This document shows positions 50,198-62,301 of a DNA stretch of 64,000 bases, piece by piece. The stretch covers positions 124,001 through 188,000 of the forward strand of contig NZ_JADIKC010000005.1 of assembly GCF_016905005.1 (NCBI RefSeq). Direction: 5' to 3'. Under the pieces are notes generated by a model. That model searched no databases, was not told the origin of the DNA, and worked only from the letters and a program-made list of their open reading frames with translations. The DNA comes from Dyella kyungheensis. GTDB taxonomy: Bacteria > Pseudomonadota > Gammaproteobacteria > Xanthomonadales > Rhodanobacteraceae. The position numbers and the translations under genes are program-made. The stretch's first letter is position 1; every line of letters begins with the position of its first letter.

Positions 50198-51373
50198 ATG
50201 CTGCCCGACCAACGTTTCATCATCCATGTCGACATGGACGCCTTCTACGCGTCCGTGGAGCAGCGCGACCGTCCCGAGCTGCGCGGCCTGCCGCTGATCG
50301 TGGGCGGCCTGGGGCCGCGCGGGGTGGTCTCCACCTGCAGCTACGAAGCGCGGCGGTTCGGCGTCCATTCGGCCATGCCCACGGCCCAGGCGCGGCGCCT
50401 ATGTCCTGATGGCGTGTATCTGCGCCCCGATCACGCGCGCTATGAGGAAGTCTCCGAGCGCGTGTTCGAAGTGTTCCATGAGGTGACGCCGCTGGTCGAA
50501 GGGCTCTCGCTGGACGAGGCCTTCCTCGACGTCACCGGCAGCCTGCGCCTGCTCGGCTCGATCGAGACCATCGGGCGGCGCATCAAGGACGCCATCTGGG
50601 AGCGCACCCAGTTGCATGCCTCGGTGGGCATGGGCCCGAACAAGCTGCTGGCGAAGCTGGCGAGCGAGCTGTCCAAGCCGAACGGCTTCCATCGCATCGA
50701 GGCTGAGCGGGCGGCGCAGGAGCTGGCGCCGCTGCCGGTCGGGCGCTTGTGGACGGTGGGCAAGGTGACCGAGCAGGCCTTGCACCGGCTGGGCATCCGC
50801 ACCATGGGCGAATTGGCAGCAAGTGACACGGCGCGTCTGGCGAGTGCGCTAGGGCGTCAGGTGGCCGCGTTGCAGGCGCTGGCGCGTGGTGAGGACGACC
50901 GCCGGGTGGAACCGGCCCAGGCCGAACAGTCCATCGGCGCAGAGCACACCTACGACGTGGACATCACCGAACTCGCCCTGGCCGAGGCCTGGCTGCTGCG
51001 TCATTGCGAGCGCATCGCCGCGAGGGCGAGGCAACGCGGCCTGCAAGGGCGCACGGTCACCGTGAAGCTGCGCGAGCCGCCCTTCGTCACGCACACCCGG
51101 CAGGCCCAGCTGCGGGCGCCCAGCGCCTCCGCCATCGACCTTTATGAGCTGGCACGAGGCTTGCTTAACGCCTGGTGGAAGTCGCAACAACGACCGCGCT
51201 TGCGCTTATTGGGCGTCAGCCTGTCGGGATTCGCGGCAGAACGGCAGCAAGACCTGTTCGACAGCTCGGCCGAGCGTCGAGTGACCGATCAGGTGCAGGA
51301 CAGTATCAATTCGCGGTTTGGTTCGGGGAGTTTGGTCCGCGGCGGCGTCCTGAAGACGCGGCAGCAGGATTGA
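50198..51373 (+). CDS. dinB: DNA polymerase IV (Y family)
   Basis: A 391-residue translesion polymerase. Catalytic acids are in HVDMDAFYASVEQ (Asp12, Asp14) and SLDEAFLDV (Asp106, Glu107), as in E. coli Pol IV. The steric-gate region, fingers (YEARRFGVHSAMPTAQARRLCP), thumb (SVGMGPNKLLAKLASELSKPNG) and little finger (about 235-345) are complete. It ends in a short tail QDLFDSS.., similar to a beta-clamp-binding motif. ATG 50198 gives the conserved N-terminus; TTG 50141 would add 19 residues. No LexA site is apparent. Confidence 0.95.
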   Translation: MLPDQRFIIHVDMDAFYASVEQRDRPELRGLPLIVGGLGPRGVVSTCSYEARRFGVHSAMPTAQARRLCPDGVYLRPDHARYEEVSERVFEVFHEVTPLVEGLSLDEAFLDVTGSLRLLGSIETIGRRIKDAIWERTQLHASVGMGPNKLLAKLASELSKPNGFHRIEAERAAQELAPLPVGRLWTVGKVTEQALHRLGIRTMGELAASDTARLASALGRQVAALQALARGEDDRRVEPAQAEQSIGAEHTYDVDITELALAEAWLLRHCERIAARARQRGLQGRTVTVKLREPPFVTHTRQAQLRAPSASAIDLYELARGLLNAWWKSQQRPRLRLLGVSLSGFAAERQQDLFDSSAERRVTDQVQDSINSRFGSGSLVRGGVLKTRQQD

Positions 51374-51469
51374 AGTTGAACGGAGACGCTCCACATCGAA
51401 CGATGAGGATGCGTTCTTCAGGATGAAGCCGTCGGCGCGCAGGCGTCTGATGCGGGGAGAAAGAGCAGG

Positions 51470-51838
51470 ATGAGCAGACCGGAAGACAATGCCAGAAACG
51501 GTTCCGACCCGGAGCAGCTGCGTCCGGCGCGCATGCGCATCGAGACGACCGTGCTGATGAGCCGGGGCGACGAGTCGCATCCCACCGAACTGGAGGATAT
51601 TTCCGCCACCGGCGTGCTGCTGCGCCGCCCGCTGGGCTGGAATGGCGAACAGGGCCAGAGCTGGATCCTGGACATGATCTTCGGCCACGACCTGCACATC
51701 CATCTGGAAGCCCAGGTGGCGCGCATTTCCGACCGGCACCTGGGTTTTGCGTATACGCGCATTCCGGAAGACAAGCAGGTGCCACTGTGGAACTTGCTGG
51801 GCGGGTACGCGGATATTCTGGAGATGTGGAAGGATTGA
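51470..51838 (+). CDS. PilZ-domain protein
   Basis: A 122-residue protein with a PilZ beta-barrel (about 20-115). It contains PARMRIETTVLMSR and DISATGVLLRRP, equivalent to the D/NxSxxG and upstream RxxxR-like motif; the first of these is only partly conserved (RPARMR), so c-di-GMP binding is likely but not certain. PilZ proteins translate c-di-GMP level into motility or secretion changes. It stands alone 97 bp after dinB, in the same direction. Confidence 0.85.
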   Translation: MSRPEDNARNGSDPEQLRPARMRIETTVLMSRGDESHPTELEDISATGVLLRRPLGWNGEQGQSWILDMIFGHDLHIHLEAQVARISDRHLGFAYTRIPEDKQVPLWNLLGGYADILEMWKD

Positions 51839-51887
51839 GGGGCTTCAAAAAGCGCATCGGCGATACGGCGACAACCGTTTGCATCGC

Positions 51888-51966
51888 TACTGGATTCCGG
51901 CCTGCGCCCGGAATGACGAGTAGGAAGGGTTTCGCTTTTTGATCGTCATTCCGGCGCAGGCCGGAA
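51888..51966. repeat. Inverted pair of GCAGGCCGGAAT-type repeats
   Basis: TACTGGATTCCGGCCTGCGC (start 51888) and the partly inverted copy CGTCATTCCGGCGCAGGCCG (51944-51966). It belongs to the same family as the elements at 57326, 60302 and 61447, but the copies point away from rather than towards each other and the second lacks the usual TCCAGT end. Confidence 0.6.
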
Positions 51967-52033
51967 GCGCTTTACAACAGCGAAGCTGGTCATCCAGTAG
52001 CCCCGGTAAAAGGTTGTCGCCACGATCCACACA

Positions 52034-52059
52034 AAAAAGCCCGCTTTCGCGGGCTTTTT
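52034..52059. terminator. Bidirectional terminator between PilZ and fadD genes
   Basis: Eleven-bp stem AAAAAGCCCGC / GCGGGCTTTTT with loop TTTC and flanking A and T runs on both sides, so it can stop transcription from both convergent genes. Confidence 0.85.
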
Positions 52060-52080
52060 CATATCCATTGCAACAACGAA

Positions 52081-53760
52081 TCAAGCCGCCGGCTTCTTCT
52101 CATCCCGCAATTCGCGCCGCAGAATCTTCCCGACGTTGCTCTTGGGCAACGCATCGCGGAACTCGATCAGCTTCGGACGCTTGTAGCCCGTGAGATTGTC
52201 ATGGCAGAACTTCTTCAGTTCTTCCACCGTGAGGTTCGGGTCCTTGCGCACCACGAACAGCTTCACCACTTCCCCGGAGTGCTCGTCGGGCACGCCCACC
52301 GCGGCCACTTCGGACACGCCCGGATGCTGCATCACCACGTCTTCGACTTCGTTCGGATACACGTTGAAACCGGACACCAGGATCATGTCCTTCTTGCGAT
52401 CCACGATGTAGACGTAACCGGTGTCGTCCATGCGGGCGATGTCGCCGGTGTGCAGCCAGCCGTCGGCGCCGAGCACCTTGGCGGTTTCGTCGGCACGCTG
52501 CCAGTAACCCTTCATCACCTGCGGACCGCGCACCATCAGCTCGCCCACCTCGCCGATCGGCAGCGGTTGGCTTTCCTCGGACCAGATCGCCACGTCCGTG
52601 GAAGGAATCGGCAAGCCGATGGAGGAGTTGTAGTCCTTCAGATCCAGCGGATTGATGCAGACCGCCGGCGAGGTTTCCGTCAGGCCATAGGCTTCCACCA
52701 GGGTGCAACCCGTGACCTTCTTCCAGCGCTCGGCCACCGCGCGCTGCACCGCCATGCCGCCGCCCAGCGACAGGTGCAGGCGAGAGAAATCCAGTTCGGC
52801 AAAACCCGGCGTATTGAGCAAGCCGTTGAACAGCGTGTTGACGCCGGTGAGCGCGGTGAACTTGGACTTCTTCAATTCCTTGACGAAACCGGGCATGTCG
52901 CGCGGATTGGTGATCAGCCAGCTCAGGCCGCCCAGGCGCATGAACACCAGCCCGTTGGCGGTCAGCGAGAAGATGTGATACAGCGGCAGCGCCGTAATCA
53001 CCACTTCCTCGCCGTGCTTCATGTTGCTGCCGATCCATGCGCCGGCCTGCAGCATGTTGGCGACCATGTTGCCGTGGGTGAGCATGGCGCCCTTGGCCAC
53101 GCCGGTGGTGCCGCCGGTGTATTGCAGGAAGGCGATGTCGTCGTGGCCCAGCTGCACCTTGGGCAGCGGATGCGGCTTGCCCTTGGAGAGCGCATCGGTG
53201 AAACGCACCGCGTGCGGCAGCTCGAACGGCGGCACCATCTTCTTGACGTGCTTGAGCACGAAGTTGATCACCGCACCCTTGGCGCCGAGCAGGTCGCCGA
53301 TGCCGGTGGTGACGATGTGCTCGACGTGCGTTTCGGCCACCACCTGCTGCAGCGTGGCGGCGAAGTTGTCGAGCACCACGATGGCCTTGGCGCCGGAGTC
53401 CTCCAGCTGATGCTTGAGCTCGCGCGCGGTGTACATCGGATTGGTGTTGACCACCACCAGGCCCGCGCGCAGCGCGCCGAACAGGGCGATCGGGTACTGC
53501 AGCACGTTGGGCATCATGATCGCGATGCGATCGCCCTGCTTGAGCTTGAGCACGCCGGTGAGATAGCCGGCGAACTGGCGGCTCATCTCGTCGATCTGAC
53601 CGTAGCTGAGGATCTTGCCGAAGCTCGCGAACGCCGGCCGTTGGCGGAAGCGTTCGAAGGCCTCTTCCACCACCGCGGCGACCGAGGCGTACTGGTTGAC
53701 ATCAATCTCTGCGGGAACGCCTTCCGGGTAATGGGCCAGCCACGGACGCTCAATGCTCAT
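52081..53760 (-). CDS. fadD: Long-chain fatty acid-CoA ligase
   Basis: A 559-residue adenylate-forming enzyme that activates fatty acids with ATP and CoA at the inner membrane. Motifs: P-loop-like [71 protein letters not shown], and the C-terminal catalytic Lys region [16 protein letters not shown]. Length and motif order match FadD. ATG 53760 starts the known N-terminus ([19 protein letters not shown]). The 12-bp palindrome GTTGGATCCAAC lies immediately before it. It is divergent from a lipoprotein gene. Confidence 0.94.
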   Translation of the reverse strand: MSIERPWLAHYPEGVPAEIDVNQYASVAAVVEEAFERFRQRPAFASFGKILSYGQIDEMSRQFAGYLTGVLKLKQGDRIAIMMPNVLQYPIALFGALRAGLVVVNTNPMYTARELKHQLEDSGAKAIVVLDNFAATLQQVVAETHVEHIVTTGIGDLLGAKGAVINFVLKHVKKMVPPFELPHAVRFTDALSKGKPHPLPKVQLGHDDIAFLQYTGGTTGVAKGAMLTHGNMVANMLQAGAWIGSNMKHGEEVVITALPLYHIFSLTANGLVFMRLGGLSWLITNPRDMPGFVKELKKSKFTALTGVNTLFNGLLNTPGFAELDFSRLHLSLGGGMAVQRAVAERWKKVTGCTLVEAYGLTETSPAVCINPLDLKDYNSSIGLPIPSTDVAIWSEESQPLPIGEVGELMVRGPQVMKGYWQRADETAKVLGADGWLHTGDIARMDDTGYVYIVDRKKDMILVSGFNVYPNEVEDVVMQHPGVSEVAAVGVPDEHSGEVVKLFVVRKDPNLTVEELKKFCHDNLTGYKRPKLIEFRDALPKSNVGKILRRELRDEKKPAA

Positions 53761-53772
53761 GTTGGATCCAAC
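53761..53772. promoter_or_regulatory. 12-bp palindrome immediately upstream of fadD
   Basis: GTTGGATCCAAC is perfectly symmetrical and abuts the fadD ATG, covering the place of the ribosome site. It could be a repressor site or a small RNA hairpin limiting translation; no known FadR consensus is recognisable. Confidence 0.35.
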
Positions 53773-53878
53773 GCTCCTGTATGTATCGGCCCAGCAGTGA
53801 CGTAGGGCAAGATGATGTCGAGGCATTGGAGCATACGCCCGCGTATAGCAGCAAGCCGCGCCGCAACGAGAATCCCCT

Positions 53879-54325
53879 ATGCCTTCGCTACGAAAACTAC
53901 TGGAAAATCCACTGTTTTGCGCACTCCTGGCGATCGGCCTGGTGGCCTGCCATCGCACGCCCGACGAAAGTCGGGTGCGGCAGGGCGTCGAGGCGGCCGA
54001 GCAGGCGGCCGAACAGGCCGATGCCTCAGCGCTGGACGCGTTGTTGAGCGACGACTTCAGCGGCAACAACGGCGAGATGGAACGCCGGCAGATCGTGGGG
54101 TTGCTGCGTGCGGCCAGGTTCCGCGGCGAGACGATCCACGCCCTGACCGGACCGATCGAGGTGGAGGCACGCGGCGAGCGCTACGTGGCCCGCTTCACCG
54201 TCACCCTGACCAGCGGCGGCAAGCTGCTACCCGCGCAGATCGGCGTGTACCGGGTGGAGACGGCGTGGCGGAAGGAGGGGCGCGAGTGGCGTTGCTATTC
54301 GGCGACGTGGACAAATGAGGGGTAA
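53879..54325 (+). CDS. Small lipoprotein with NTF2-like domain
   Basis: A 148-residue protein with a lipoprotein signal: hydrophobic [12 protein letters not shown] followed by Cys24 in the lipobox. The mature part has the pattern of NTF2/SnoaL-like ketosteroid-isomerase folds ([50 protein letters not shown]). The function is unknown. ATG 53879 lacks a strong ribosome site. It is divergent from fadD by 118 bp and followed by repeat elements. Confidence 0.75.
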   Translation: MPSLRKLLENPLFCALLAIGLVACHRTPDESRVRQGVEAAEQAAEQADASALDALLSDDFSGNNGEMERRQIVGLLRAARFRGETIHALTGPIEVEARGERYVARFTVTLTSGGKLLPAQIGVYRVETAWRKEGREWRCYSATWTNEG

Positions 54326-54336
54326 CACGCGGCCTC

Positions 54337-54418
54337 CTGTGGGAGCGCGCTTGCGCGCGACTGCCACGCCCCACTGTTCCGCTCCGTAGGTTTGTCGCGC
54401 ACAAGTGCGCTCCCACAG
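54337..54418. repeat. Inverted pair of TGTGGGAGCGCGCTTGCGCG-type repeats
   Basis: The first copy (54337-54360) and its inverted copy (about 54395-54418, TCGCGCACAAGTGCGCTCCC) face each other across about 35 bp, as in REP doublets (REPINs) of pseudomonads and relatives. Only this pair is present in the window. Confidence 0.6.
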
Positions 54419-54437
54419 TGGGGCTGAGCCCGCAAGA

Positions 54438-54464
54438 AAAACGCCGCCTTTTGGGCGGCGTTTT
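54438..54464. terminator. Bidirectional terminator at the 3' end of acnA
   Basis: Eleven-bp stem AAAACGCCGCC / GGCGGCGTTTT with loop TTTTG, flanked by A and T runs. It ends 9 bp from the acnA stop codon. Confidence 0.85.
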
Positions 54465-54472
54465 CTTCAAGG

Positions 54473-57223
<2,751 letters not shown>

Positions 57224-57647
57224 GGGCTAACTCCTGTTGCGTGAGTCTGGCGAACGCGCGAACGCGTAGCTTGGGGATCCTAGGGCAGGGAACGTGAGGG
57301 GAATTGCAAAGGCCACCTTGCTGCTCGTCATCCCGGCGCAGGCCGGGATCCAGTAGCGACCACGCATGGTTGTCGCGAAGACCCCACACCGGGTCACTGG
57401 ATACCGGCCTGCGCCGGGATGACGAATAGGGGAGTCACGCAAGGCTGGATCCATCCTCTCCGTTTGGCACTCCCATTCAGTTTGGGACAAAAGCCCAAAC
57501 GCGCAAGAGACCCCATCGGCGATTGCCGCACATTCGCCATGCAAGATTTCGAACGCAGGCGGAAGCAATGTCTTGCGTTGCGGCGCTTGGGTCCCGGCTG
57601 GCAAAATAGCGGGCTGAAATGCCGCCTCAGACACCGGACGAGACCCC
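57224..57647. other. Divergent acnA-acnB region with repeat pair
   Basis: A 424-bp gap. It holds the repeat element at 57326-57424 and no gene. I see no clear iron- or OxyR-type site. Confidence 0.5.
57326..57424. repeat. REP-like paired element, copy 2
   Basis: CGTCATCCCGGCGCAGGCCG.. (57326-57354) and inverted ACTGGATACCGGCCTGCGCC.. (57396-57424), facing each other around a middle of about 40 bp that contains GGTTGTCGCG. Same family as 60302 and 61447. Confidence 0.7.
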
Positions 57648-60239
57648 ATGCTTAACGCCTACCGCCAACATGTTGCCGAGCGCGCCGCGCTGGGTATCCC
57701 GCCGCTGCCGCTGTCGGCCCAGCAGACCGCCGAGCTGATCGAGCTGCTGAAGAACCCGCCCGCTGGCGAAGAGGCGTTCCTCGTCGACCTGATCAGCAAC
57801 CGCGTGCCGGCCGGCGTGGACGATGCGGCCAAGGTCAAGGCCTCGTACCTGGCGGCCGTGGCATTCGGTACCGAAAAGTGCGCGCTGATTTCGCGCGAGA
57901 AGGCCACCGAGCTGCTGGGCACCATGTTGGGCGGCTACAACATCCATCCGCTGATCGAGCTGCTCGACGACGCGCAGATCGGCACCGTCGCCGCCAACGC
58001 GCTCAAGCACACGCTGCTGATGTTCGACGCCTTCCACGACGTCAAGGACAAGGCCGACAAGGGCAACGCCAACGCCAAGGCCGTGCTGCAGAGCTGGGCC
58101 GACGCCGAGTGGTTCACCAGCAAGCCCGAAGTGCCGGAAAGCCTGACCATCACCGTGTTCAAGGTGCCGGGCGAAACCAATACCGACGACCTGTCGCCGG
58201 CACCCGACGCCACCACGCGTCCGGACATCCCGCTGCATGCGCTCGCCATGCTGAAGAACAAGCGCGACGGCGCGCCGTTCCAGCCGGAAGAAGACGGCAA
58301 GCGCGGCCCGATCGCCTTCGTCGAATCGCTGAAGGAAAAGGGTCACCTCGTTGCTTATGTCGGCGACGTGGTCGGCACCGGCTCCAGCCGCAAGTCCGCC
58401 ACCAACTCGGTGCTCTGGTTCACCGGCGAAGACATCCCCTTCATCCCGAACAAGCGCTTCGGCGGCGTGTGCCTGGGCAGCAAGATCGCCCCGATCTTCT
58501 ACAACACCATGGAAGATGCCGGCGCGCTGCCGATCGAACTCGACGTCTCCAGCATGAACATGGGCGACGTGGTCGAGCTGCGTCCGTACGAAGGCAAGGC
58601 GCTGAAGAACGGCGAAGTGATCGCCGAGTTCCAGGTCAAGTCCGACGTGCTGTTCGACGAAGTGCGCGCCGGTGGCCGCATTCCGCTGATCGTGGGCCGC
58701 GGCCTCACCGCCAAGGCGCGTGAAGCGCTGGGCCTGCCGGTGTCCACCTTGTTCCGCCTGCCGCAGCAGCCGGTCGACACGGGCAAGGGCTTTACGCTGG
58801 CGCAGAAGATGGTCGGCCGCGCCGTCGGCCTGCCGGAAGGCCAGGGCGTGCGCCCGGGTACCTATTGCGAGCCGAAGATGACCTCGGTGGGTTCGCAGGA
58901 CACCACCGGCCCGATGACCCGCGACGAGCTGAAGGACCTGGCTTGCCTGGGTTTCTCGGCTGACCTCGTGATGCAGTCGTTCTGCCACACCGCTGCCTAT
59001 CCGAAGCCGGTGGACGTGAAGACCCACCACACGCTGCCGGAATTCATCAGCACGCGTGGCGGCATCTCGCTGCGTCCGGGCGATGGCGTGATCCACTCCT
59101 GGCTCAACCGCATGCTGCTGCCCGACACGGTCGGCACCGGCGGCGACAGCCACACGCGTTTCCCGATCGGCATTTCGTTCCCGGCCGGCTCCGGTCTGGT
59201 GGCCTTCGCTGCCGCCACGGGTGTGATGCCGCTGGATATGCCCGAATCCGTGCTGGTGCGCTTCAAGGGCGAACTGCAGCCGGGCGTCACCCTGCGTGAC
59301 CTGGTCAACGCGATCCCGCTGTACGCGATCAAGAGCGGCCTGCTCACCGTCGCCAAGCAGGGCAAGAAGAACATCTTCTCCGGCCGCATCCTGGAAATCG
59401 AAGGTCTGCCGAACCTCAAGGTGGAGCAGGCGTTCGAACTGTCCGATGCGTCCGCCGAGCGCTCGGCCGCCGGTTGCACGGTGCACCTGGACAAGGCGCC
59501 GATCATCGAATACATCAACAGCAACATCACGCTGCTGAAGTACATGATCGCGCAGGGCTACAAGGATCCGCGCAGCTTGCAGCGCCGCATCAAGGCGATG
59601 GAAGCCTGGCTCGCCAACCCGCAGCTGCTGGAGCGCGATGCCGACGCCGAATACGCCGCCGTCATCGAGATCGACCTGGCCGACGTGCACGAGCCCATCG
59701 TGGCCTGCCCGAACGACCCGGACGACGTGAAGACGCTCAGCGACGTGGCCGGCGCGACCATCGATGAAGTGTTCATCGGTTCCTGCATGACCAACATCGG
59801 CCACTTCCGTGCGGCGTCGAAGTTGCTGGAAGGCAAGCGCGATATCCCGACCAAGCTGTGGGTCGCCCCGCCGACCAAGATGGACCAGCAGCAGCTGACC
59901 GAGGAAGGCCACTACGGCGTGCTCGGCACCGCCGGCGCCCGCATGGAAATGCCGGGTTGCTCGCTGTGCATGGGCAACCAGGCGCAGGTGCGCGAGGGCG
60001 CCACGGTGTTCTCCACCTCCACCCGCAACTTCCCCAACCGCCTGGGCAAGAACTCCAATGTCTACCTGGGCTCGGCCGAACTCGCGGCGATCTGCTCGCG
60101 CCTGGGCCGCATCCCGACCAAGGCCGAGTACATGACGGACGTGGGCGTGCTTGATGCCAACGGCGAGAAGATCTACAAGTACATGAACTTCAATCAGATC
60201 GCCGATTACCAGGACGTGGCCGATACGGTTACTGCCTGA
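57648..60239 (+). CDS. acnB: Aconitate hydratase B
   Basis: An 863-residue bifunctional aconitase/2-methylisocitrate dehydratase. It has the AcnB-specific N-terminal HEAT-like domain ([30 protein letters not shown]) and swivel domain, then [14 protein letters not shown] and [12 protein letters not shown] carrying the cluster cysteines and [28 protein letters not shown] near the C-terminus. It is usually the main growth-phase aconitase. ATG 57648 starts the conserved N-terminus. A good terminator follows. Confidence 0.97.
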   Translation: MLNAYRQHVAERAALGIPPLPLSAQQTAELIELLKNPPAGEEAFLVDLISNRVPAGVDDAAKVKASYLAAVAFGTEKCALISREKATELLGTMLGGYNIHPLIELLDDAQIGTVAANALKHTLLMFDAFHDVKDKADKGNANAKAVLQSWADAEWFTSKPEVPESLTITVFKVPGETNTDDLSPAPDATTRPDIPLHALAMLKNKRDGAPFQPEEDGKRGPIAFVESLKEKGHLVAYVGDVVGTGSSRKSATNSVLWFTGEDIPFIPNKRFGGVCLGSKIAPIFYNTMEDAGALPIELDVSSMNMGDVVELRPYEGKALKNGEVIAEFQVKSDVLFDEVRAGGRIPLIVGRGLTAKAREALGLPVSTLFRLPQQPVDTGKGFTLAQKMVGRAVGLPEGQGVRPGTYCEPKMTSVGSQDTTGPMTRDELKDLACLGFSADLVMQSFCHTAAYPKPVDVKTHHTLPEFISTRGGISLRPGDGVIHSWLNRMLLPDTVGTGGDSHTRFPIGISFPAGSGLVAFAAATGVMPLDMPESVLVRFKGELQPGVTLRDLVNAIPLYAIKSGLLTVAKQGKKNIFSGRILEIEGLPNLKVEQAFELSDASAERSAAGCTVHLDKAPIIEYINSNITLLKYMIAQGYKDPRSLQRRIKAMEAWLANPQLLERDADAEYAAVIEIDLADVHEPIVACPNDPDDVKTLSDVAGATIDEVFIGSCMTNIGHFRAASKLLEGKRDIPTKLWVAPPTKMDQQQLTEEGHYGVLGTAGARMEMPGCSLCMGNQAQVREGATVFSTSTRNFPNRLGKNSNVYLGSAELAAICSRLGRIPTKAEYMTDVGVLDANGEKIYKYMNFNQIADYQDVADTVTA

Positions 60240-60269
60240 GAGCGGTGAGTCATCGCAAGATGGCAGGGG

Positions 60270-60297
60270 AAGGGCGGCGCAAGCCGCCCTTTCTTTT
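60270..60297 (+). terminator. Rho-independent terminator of acnB
   Basis: Stem AAGGGCGGC / GCCGCCCTT with loop GCAA, followed by TCTTTTT. Starts about 30 bp after the stop. Confidence 0.85.
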
Positions 60298-60301
60298 TGC
60301 G

Positions 60302-60427
60302 TGTCATTCCGGCGCAGGCCGGAATCCAGTGACGTCAGTGATCGGTTGTCGCGTCGCCTGGAAAGGCAGTCTTCGCGCGAAAACCCGCGACCGACGCTAC
60401 TGGATTCCGGCCTGCGCCGGAATGACG
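60302..60427. repeat. REP-like paired element, copy 3
   Basis: CATTCCGGCGCAGGCCGGAA (60305-60324) and inverted TGGATTCCGGCCTGCGCCGG (60401-60420), with GGTTGTCGCG in the middle. It lies between acnB and the OxyR-like gene. Confidence 0.7.
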
Positions 60428-60517
60428 AGCAAAAGCGGGCGAGGTAACGTGGAGGGCTACGTTTAACCCACCGTCGTTTATGCTTCCACCCGTCAAAGGC
60501 CAGGACAGCCCCCGCGG

Positions 60518-61429
60518 ATGATCAGCTCTCACCTATCGGTAGTCTCACTCCGCGACCTGATGCTGGTGCAAGCCGTGCGCCGCCATGGCAGCTTCAACAG
60601 CGCCGCACGCGCGATGCACATCAGCCCTTCGGGCCTGTCGCATCAGGTGCAGAAAGTGGAGCAGGCGCTGGGTGCGCCGCTGTTCGAGCGTGGCGGTCGC
60701 CGCATCGTGCCCACGGCGGGCGGGCAGCGCCTGCTGGAGCAGATCGATGCGGTACTTGCCGCGGCCGAGCATCTCCAGCAAGTGGCACGCGCGGGCGAAG
60801 TCGCGTTTGGCGGCGAGCTGCGACTCGGTGTTCCGGCCTCGCTCGGTCCATACTTGTTGCCGCACTTGATTGATCCGTTTCCCCAGCACTTTCCCGGCAC
60901 GCGCCTGAGCCTTTCCGAAGGCAAGCCGCGCGGCCTGCTGCGCCGCTTGAACGAAGGCGAACTCGATGCCGTGCTCGCGCCGCGCGTGCCGCCGGTCAGT
61001 GGCGCGGCCATGCGTCCGCTGTTCTTCGAGCCCTGGGAAGTGATGTTCCGCGCCGACCATGCGCTGGCCGGCAAGCGCAGCGTGGGGCTGGAGCAACTGG
61101 ACCCCGGCGACGCCACGCTGATGACCGAAAGCCATTGCGAAGATGTGCTTGGCGGTGGTCACGTGCAGGATGTGAGTCTGGAAAGTCTCGCCGCACTGGT
61201 GGAACTGCGCGGTGGCTATGCGCTGGTGCCCGCGCTCGCGCATGAGCGACTGGCCTCGATGCCCAATGTGGTGCTTGCCAAGCTCAAGGGGCAGGCGCCA
61301 GGTCGCGAGATTGCGCTGTATTGGCGCGAAGCGACGCCATGGCATGAAGACCTGCAGAACTTTGCCGCGTTGCTGCGCAAGTTGGCGAAGCAGAGGCCAG
61401 GATTGAAGTTGGTGGATGAAGTGGGCTGA
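60518..61429 (+). CDS. OxyR-like LysR regulator with one cysteine
   Basis: A 303-residue LysR protein. HTH at about 8-67 (SLRDLMLVQAVRRHGSFNSAARAMHISPSGLSHQVQKVEQALGAPLFERGGRR). The effector part resembles OxyR, with DATLMTESHCEDVLGGG equivalent to the region of the peroxide-sensing Cys. The second, disulfide-forming Cys of OxyR is missing because the loop is shorter (HVQDVSLESLAALVELRGGYALVPALAHERL). It could sense oxidants by a single Cys or have lost redox sensing. ATG 60518 starts directly at the known N-terminal pattern. Its targets may include the neighbouring genes. Confidence 0.87.
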   Translation: MISSHLSVVSLRDLMLVQAVRRHGSFNSAARAMHISPSGLSHQVQKVEQALGAPLFERGGRRIVPTAGGQRLLEQIDAVLAAAEHLQQVARAGEVAFGGELRLGVPASLGPYLLPHLIDPFPQHFPGTRLSLSEGKPRGLLRRLNEGELDAVLAPRVPPVSGAAMRPLFFEPWEVMFRADHALAGKRSVGLEQLDPGDATLMTESHCEDVLGGGHVQDVSLESLAALVELRGGYALVPALAHERLASMPNVVLAKLKGQAPGREIALYWREATPWHEDLQNFAALLRKLAKQRPGLKLVDEVG

Positions 61430-61446
61430 GGCTTGCCTACCTAGCT

Positions 61447-61573
61447 CGTCATCCCGGCGCAGGCCGGGATCCAGTGACCCGGCGCGCGATTGTCGCGTCA
61501 AGTCAGAAGCCCGGCACTAGAGGCGAAAACCGATTCGTGCCGCTACGGGATCCCGGCATGCGCCGGGATGACA
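61447..61573. repeat. REP-like paired element, copy 4
   Basis: CGTCATCCCGGCGCAGGCCG.. (61447-61475) and inverted ACGGGATCCCGGCATGCGCC.. (61545-61573), facing each other with GATTGTCGCG between. The second copy has several changes compared with copies 2 and 3, so this element is decaying. Confidence 0.65.
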
Positions 61574-61603
61574 GGCTAGAAAGCCCCCGTTTGGCTGATC
61601 ACC

Positions 61604-62290
61604 TCAAAACTCCAACTCCTGCGCCGCACACAGGTAATCAATCATCGGCGCCACTCGCTTGTACGTGTCCACCAGCCACGGCAACAACTCCGCCGAGCAC
61701 GCAAACTTCTCGTCAAACCCCTCGCCGCAGGCAAAATCCTTGCGCTTGATGTCATCGATCAACTCATGCGCTGGATCGAACCCACGCGGCGGCCGGGTCA
61801 ACGATTCGCCCCAGAACTCGAAGTGATCGCGGAAGGCTTTGCTGCGAGTGGCTTTCTTCCAGGCCTCTGGGTTATCCGCGAGAAAGCCACGAATATGCTT
61901 TAGGGCCTCCGGCTCCGGGTGCCACATGCCGCCACCGGCAAAGCAATCGCCCGGCTGGATCTGCACATAGAACGAGGGCGCTGGAATCTCATGGCGCCGC
62001 TCATGGAAGAACCGCGCACCCTGCCATGACTTGTACGGCAGCTTGTTGTTGGAAAACCGTGTGTCGCGAAAGATGCGGAACAGCGAACCGCCGTTCTTGC
62101 GCGTATCGGCGCGGTAGTGCTTGCTGATCTTGTTCAAAGGCGCCTGCAGATCGCCGATCAAGGCAAGAAACGGCTCACGCACATGCGTTTCGTACTGGTC
62201 CTTGTGCGCATGAAACCATTCACGGTTGTTGTTCTTTTCCAGCGAACGAAGAAAGCGGAACGTGGCAGGCGAAAAATAGGTGGTGGCCAT
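61604..62290 (-). CDS. DUF2461 (TIGR02453) family protein
   Basis: A 228-residue cytosolic protein of uncharacterised family DUF2461. It begins YFSPATFRFLRSLEKNNNREWFHAHKDQYE and contains RKNGGSLFRIFRDTRFSNNKLPYKSW, FYVQIQPGDCFAGGGMWHP and RPPRGFDPAH, all family signatures. The function is unknown. It lies 11 bp after sbcB in the same direction, so it is probably cotranscribed with that exonuclease gene; whether the two act together is not known. Confidence 0.9.
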   Translation of the reverse strand: MATTYFSPATFRFLRSLEKNNNREWFHAHKDQYETHVREPFLALIGDLQAPLNKISKHYRADTRKNGGSLFRIFRDTRFSNNKLPYKSWQGARFFHERRHEIPAPSFYVQIQPGDCFAGGGMWHPEPEALKHIRGFLADNPEAWKKATRSKAFRDHFEFWGESLTRPPRGFDPAHELIDDIKRKDFACGEGFDEKFACSAELLPWLVDTYKRVAPMIDYLCAAQELEF

Positions 62291-62301
62291 GGTGTCTGTG
62301 G

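Noticed and set aside
52201-53805. A 534-codon open frame opposite fadD
   Set aside because: Antisense of the complete fadD gene; no recognisable protein.
57627-59912. A 761-codon open frame on the minus strand opposite acnB
   Set aside because: Antisense of acnB with the same low-complexity composition and no ribosome site.
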